DNA of 64,000 nt from the NCBI GenBank assembly GCA_017848965.1, contig JAFIHA010000065.1, positions 1-64,000 of the forward strand, read 5' to 3'. Made by a program: the position numbers and the translations under genes. This stretch comes from Dechloromonas aromatica (nom. nud.). Lineage in GTDB: Bacteria > Pseudomonadota > Gammaproteobacteria > Burkholderiales > Rhodocyclaceae. Positions 60,961-64,000 of the stretch are shown piece after piece; position 1 is the first letter of the stretch, and every line of letters begins with the position of its first letter. The notes under the pieces are model-generated. The model did no database searches. It saw nothing but the letters and a program-made list of their open reading frames with translations, and was not told the origin of the DNA.

Positions 60961-61332
60961 ATGTCCAAGAAAATACTCATCGTCGACGATGAGCCCAACA
61001 TCGTCATGTCGCTCGAGTTCCTGATGAAAAAGGAAGGCTTCGAAGTCGCCACTGCCACCGACGGTGAACAGGCGCTGGCCCAGGTCGCCGCCTTTTCGCC
61101 TGACCTGCTGCTGCTCGACGTCATGATGCCGAAGAAATCGGGTTTCGAAGTCTGCGAGGCGCTGCGCGCCGATCCGGCGCAGGGTGGTTTGCTGATCGTC
61201 ATGCTGACGGCCAAGGGGCGCGAGACGGAAGTGGCGAAGGGGCTGGCGATCGGTGCCGATGCCTACGTGACCAAACCGTTCTCGACCAAGGATCTGGTGG
61301 CCCGGGTCAGGCAGATGCTCGGCCTGGCCTGA
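60961..61332 (+). CDS. Single-domain response regulator
   Basis: A 123-residue CheY-like receiver: acidic pocket ILIVDDEPNI, phosphorylation site LLLLDVMMPKKSG, and TAKGRETE with the lysine in AYVTKPFSTKDL. No output domain follows, so signals must pass by protein contact or to another receiver. It follows the SLC5 kinase by 17 bp with GGGAGA upstream of its ATG, and is its probable partner. The usual CrbR partner is a LuxR-type regulator, so this differs from the CrbS/CrbR pair. Confidence 0.92.
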   Translation: MSKKILIVDDEPNIVMSLEFLMKKEGFEVATATDGEQALAQVAAFSPDLLLLDVMMPKKSGFEVCEALRADPAQGGLLIVMLTAKGRETEVAKGLAIGADAYVTKPFSTKDLVARVRQMLGLA

Positions 61333-61415
61333 AACGCATGCCGCGACCACCGGCCGGTGGTCGCCTCTCAGACGCTTGCCAGCGTACCGGCAAAAAAATA
61401 CACGGGGTCGTTGAG

Positions 61416-63566
61416 ATGAAGGCTAAAGCCCGCTTCCTGCTTGCCATTGCCGTACTCGGTCTGCTGATGACCGGTCCTTTCGTCGTCACTTCCTTCCTGG
61501 TCTGGGTCGAGATGCAGGAAACCGAGCGCAAGCTGCTGCTCGATCTCTTGCTGTCGCGCCTGCCGATCGGCACCCTGATGACGCTGTTCGGCTTTGCCAT
61601 CGGTATCGCCGTCCTGCACAATCTGTTCAAGCAGTACGTCGAGGGGCTGCGCGGCATGGCCGAGCAGTTGCGCCTGATGCTCGGCGCCAACCGCAATTTC
61701 CGCGTCAAGCTGCAGGGGCCGCCGGAAGTGCAGCGTGTGGCGCAGGTGGCCAACGATCTGGCGGCGCAGCGCGACGCCTTGCTCGACGACGTCGAGGCGC
61801 GCATCGCCGAGGCCAATGCCTCGGTCGAGGCGGAGAAAAACCGGCTGGCGGCGCTGATGTCGGAACTGGCGCAGGCGGTTGTCGTCTGCAACCTCGACGG
61901 TCGCATCCTCCTTTACAACAACCGCGCCCGCCTGCAGTTCAAGGCGCTGTCGCAGGGGCCGACGTCGGCGGCGGGCGGGGCGCTGATCGGTCTCGGTCGT
62001 TCGATCTTCTCGATCCTCGAAAAGAACCAGGTCGAACATTCGCTGGAAATCATCCGCCAGCGTCTGGTCGGGGGCAAATCGGCGATCGCCAATTTCGTCA
62101 CGACGACGCGCGGCGGACAACTGCTGCGCGTGCAGATGGTGCCGGTGCTGTCGGGCGGCGACGAGGGCGAGCCGGCGATGAGCGGTTTCGTGCTGACCGT
62201 GGACAACATCACCCGCACGCTCGAAGAGGAAGCTCGTCGCGACAACGCGCTGCATTCGCTGACCGAGGGCAGCCGGGCGGCGCTGGGCAGCATCCGGGCG
62301 GCGGTCGCCAACCTGATCGACTACCCGGACATGGACCCGGAACTGCGCGAGCGTTTCGTCAAGGTGGTCGATGACGAGGCGTCGCGGATGAGCAAGCGGC
62401 TCGACCAGACGATGAACGAGTTCACCGATGCGATGAAGACCCGCTGGCCGCTCGAGGACGTGCTGGCGATGGACATCATCAGCGCCGCTCAGCGCCGCAT
62501 CGAGGACAAGCTGAAGCTGCCGACGAAGACCGAGGAAGTCGATGACGGCTTGTGGATCAAGGCCGACAGCTTCTCGCTGGTGTTCGCGCTGCTCTTCATT
62601 GCCGAACGCCTGCAGGACCATTACCAGATTCGCGACCTGCGCTTCCGCACCGTCTGCGAGGGCAAGCTCGCCTATCTCGACCTGATCTGGATCGGCCAGG
62701 CAATTTCCTCGGAAACCTTCTATTCCTGGGAAATGGAGACCATGCAGGCGCTCGGCGAGACCTCGTCGTTGTCTTTGCGCGACGTCATCGACCGCCACGG
62801 CGGCGAAATCTGGTACCAACGCGAAAAGGCGGCGCACCGCGCCTTCTTCCGCTTCGTCCTGCCGGTGGCGGTGCCGGTCACCGAAGTCGCCGACGAACGC
62901 AGCACCGGGCGGCCGGAATACTACGACTTCGACCTCTTCAAGTTCGAGGACAAGTCGATCGACCTCGACCGCAAGCTGTCCGAACTGACCTATACCGTCT
63001 TCGACACCGAGACCACCGGGCTGGAGCCGTCGAACGGCGACGAGATCATCCAGATCGGTGCTGTGCGCATCGTCAACAACCGGCTGCTGAAGCAGGAAAT
63101 CTTCAACCAGATTGTCGATCCCGAGTGCCCGCTGAAGCCGGAGTCGATCCCGATCCACGGCATCACCGAGGACATGGTGCGCGGTCAGCCGAACATCGAC
63201 ATCGTCTTGCCCGGCTTCCATGCCTTTTGCGAGGAGACGGTGCTGATCGCCCATAACGCGGCCTTCGATATGCGCTTCCTGCAGTTGAAGGAAGAGCGCA
63301 CCGGCATCCGCTTCACCCAGCCGGTGCTCGATACCCTGTTGCTGTCGGCGGTGGTCAGTCCGAACCAGGAATCGCACAAGCTCGACGCCTTGCTCGAGCG
63401 CCTCGGGATCAGCATCAACACCCGGCACAACGCGCTCGACGATGCGCTGGCGACCGGCGAAGTCTTCCTCAAGCTGTTGCCACTGCTTGAGGAGCAGGGC
63501 ATCGTCACCGTCCGTCAGGCGCTGGAAGCCTCGGAAAAGACTTATTTCTCCCGCATCAAGTACTGA
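61416..63566 (+). CDS. Degenerate sensor kinase fused to a DnaQ-type 3'-5' exonuclease
   Basis: A 716-residue fusion. Two N-terminal membrane helices (about 8-30 and 48-68) and a HAMP-like coil lead to a PAS domain (about 150-280) and a kinase-like core. The expected phospho-histidine region reads SLTEGSRAALGSIRAAV, with no His, and the ATPase G2 region reads TSSLSLRDVIDRHGGEIW instead of GLGL, so the kinase is probably inactive. The C-terminal 190 residues are a complete DEDDh exonuclease: D530 and E532 (VFDTETTG), D618 (HNAAFDMRF), H671 and D675 (RHNALDDALA). The ATG at 61416 is preferred. It links the acs/SLC5 locus to a DUF294 nucleotidyltransferase. Confidence 0.88.
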   Translation: MKAKARFLLAIAVLGLLMTGPFVVTSFLVWVEMQETERKLLLDLLLSRLPIGTLMTLFGFAIGIAVLHNLFKQYVEGLRGMAEQLRLMLGANRNFRVKLQGPPEVQRVAQVANDLAAQRDALLDDVEARIAEANASVEAEKNRLAALMSELAQAVVVCNLDGRILLYNNRARLQFKALSQGPTSAAGGALIGLGRSIFSILEKNQVEHSLEIIRQRLVGGKSAIANFVTTTRGGQLLRVQMVPVLSGGDEGEPAMSGFVLTVDNITRTLEEEARRDNALHSLTEGSRAALGSIRAAVANLIDYPDMDPELRERFVKVVDDEASRMSKRLDQTMNEFTDAMKTRWPLEDVLAMDIISAAQRRIEDKLKLPTKTEEVDDGLWIKADSFSLVFALLFIAERLQDHYQIRDLRFRTVCEGKLAYLDLIWIGQAISSETFYSWEMETMQALGETSSLSLRDVIDRHGGEIWYQREKAAHRAFFRFVLPVAVPVTEVADERSTGRPEYYDFDLFKFEDKSIDLDRKLSELTYTVFDTETTGLEPSNGDEIIQIGAVRIVNNRLLKQEIFNQIVDPECPLKPESIPIHGITEDMVRGQPNIDIVLPGFHAFCEETVLIAHNAAFDMRFLQLKEERTGIRFTQPVLDTLLLSAVVSPNQESHKLDALLERLGISINTRHNALDDALATGEVFLKLLPLLEEQGIVTVRQALEASEKTYFSRIKY

Positions 63567-63567
63567 T

Positions 63568-64000
63568 ATGGGTACCACCGATCCCGGACCGGCGATCGCT
63601 GCCATCGAGGCGGAACTGGCGGGACTTGAGCGGATGGGCCAGGCGCCGGTAGTCGCCGCACGCCTGCGGGAGTTTCTGACCGGGTTGCCGGCGTTCGGGT
63701 TTTCCGGCGAGCTGGCGACGCGCACCATTTCCCGGCTCAACGACAGCCTGACGCGGCGCGTCGTCGACCTGCTGGCCGCTCGTCAGCGCTTGCCGCCGAC
63801 CGCCTGGTGCTGGCTGGCGATGGGCTCCGAGGGGCGCGACGAGCAGACCCTGGTCAGCGACCAGGATAACGGCCTGGTCTTCGTCGCCGACGGCGCCGCC
63901 GAAGCGCGCGCCCTGCGCGAACTCTTCCTGCCTTTCGCGCAGGCGGTCAATGCCCAGCTTGCCGCTTGCGGCTTCACCCTCTGTCCCGGCCAGATCATGG
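63568..64000 (+). CDS. DUF294 putative nucleotidyltransferase, partial
   Basis: The gene runs off the window after 144 codons. The segment WCWLAMGSEGRDEQTLVSDQ followed by DNGLVF is the DUF294 (GlnD-like) nucleotidyltransferase motif with the metal-binding aspartates. The N-terminal 60 residues are helical (RLREFLTGLPAFGFSGELAT). It starts one base after the exonuclease stop codon and is probably in the same operon. DUF294 genes with CBS domains and DnaQ-like exonucleases recur next to acetate genes in proteobacteria. Confidence 0.85.
   Translation, partial: MGTTDPGPAIAAIEAELAGLERMGQAPVVAARLREFLTGLPAFGFSGELATRTISRLNDSLTRRVVDLLAARQRLPPTAWCWLAMGSEGRDEQTLVSDQDNGLVFVADGAAEARALRELFLPFAQAVNAQLAACGFTLCPGQIM

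Noticed and set aside
61368..63740. A 790-residue open frame opposite the kinase-exonuclease gene
   Set aside because: Antisense shadow without signatures or a ribosome-binding site.

Overview
The window is GC-rich, densely packed chromosomal DNA from a Gram-negative proteobacterium. Gene content fits a betaproteobacterium of the Rhodocyclales (Dechloromonas/Azonexus-like): a stand-alone DUF3079 protein, an E. coli-like Ugd, separate ParC and ParE, a class I fumarase, and an acs locus linked to a transporter-type (SLC5) histidine kinase. The taxonomic call is inference from gene families, not from a marker gene.

Left edge (1-4400). This is the integrase end of an integrated element. A DUF6538-type tyrosine recombinase reads away from the 3' end of a tRNA-Asp gene, with a near-perfect dyad between them. 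Its cargo here is a YkgJ-like cysteine-cluster protein and two unrecognised genes, and the visibly less GC-rich spacers carry unusual inverted and direct repeats. The far end of the element lies outside the window.

4400-21200. Three tRNAs (Asp, Glu, Ala), an M23 envelope peptidase, ugd plus a sugar-1-phosphate nucleotidyltransferase (sugar-nucleotide supply), parC, a sodium-dependent transporter, a diguanylate cyclase, a Sel1/CsgG-like secreted pair, a B12-type radical SAM protein, a protein with three copies of a novel-looking motif, SOS-type dinB and a DMT exporter.

21200-35430. A soluble chemoreceptor with DUF3079; an operon in which a free-standing lipoyl-like domain sits between two patatin-like lipases; a C39-like cysteine peptidase with an overlapping downstream gene; parE interrupted by one in-frame amber codon; then the best candidate for an undescribed system: a P-loop (STAND-like) NTPase, an overlapping TPR protein with five near-identical 123-bp repeats, and an upstream gene of unknown function. 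A HAF-repeat autotransporter with a 12-copy 15-bp minisatellite follows.

35430-55550. A two-component module (7TM sensor kinase with an outer-membrane protein, and a divergent LuxR-type regulator), small metabolic and transport genes (nitroreductase, GNAT, chromate transporter, AsmA, thioesterase/radical SAM pair, an MFS pump with divergent AraC regulator), a COG0523 zinc GTPase with a Zur-like box, a SEC-C protein, a cNMP/rhodanese protein, a Deg protease, and fumarase with a UPF0114 membrane protein.

55800-64000. An acetate module: acs, a small CbrX-like membrane protein, an SLC5-STAC histidine kinase (CrbS/CbrA type), a single-domain response regulator, a degenerate-kinase/DnaQ-exonuclease fusion, and the start of a DUF294 nucleotidyltransferase. 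A duplicated, synonymously diverged acs tail lies just after acs, suggesting loss of a second copy. No CRISPR array, rRNA, prophage structural gene or insertion sequence was seen.
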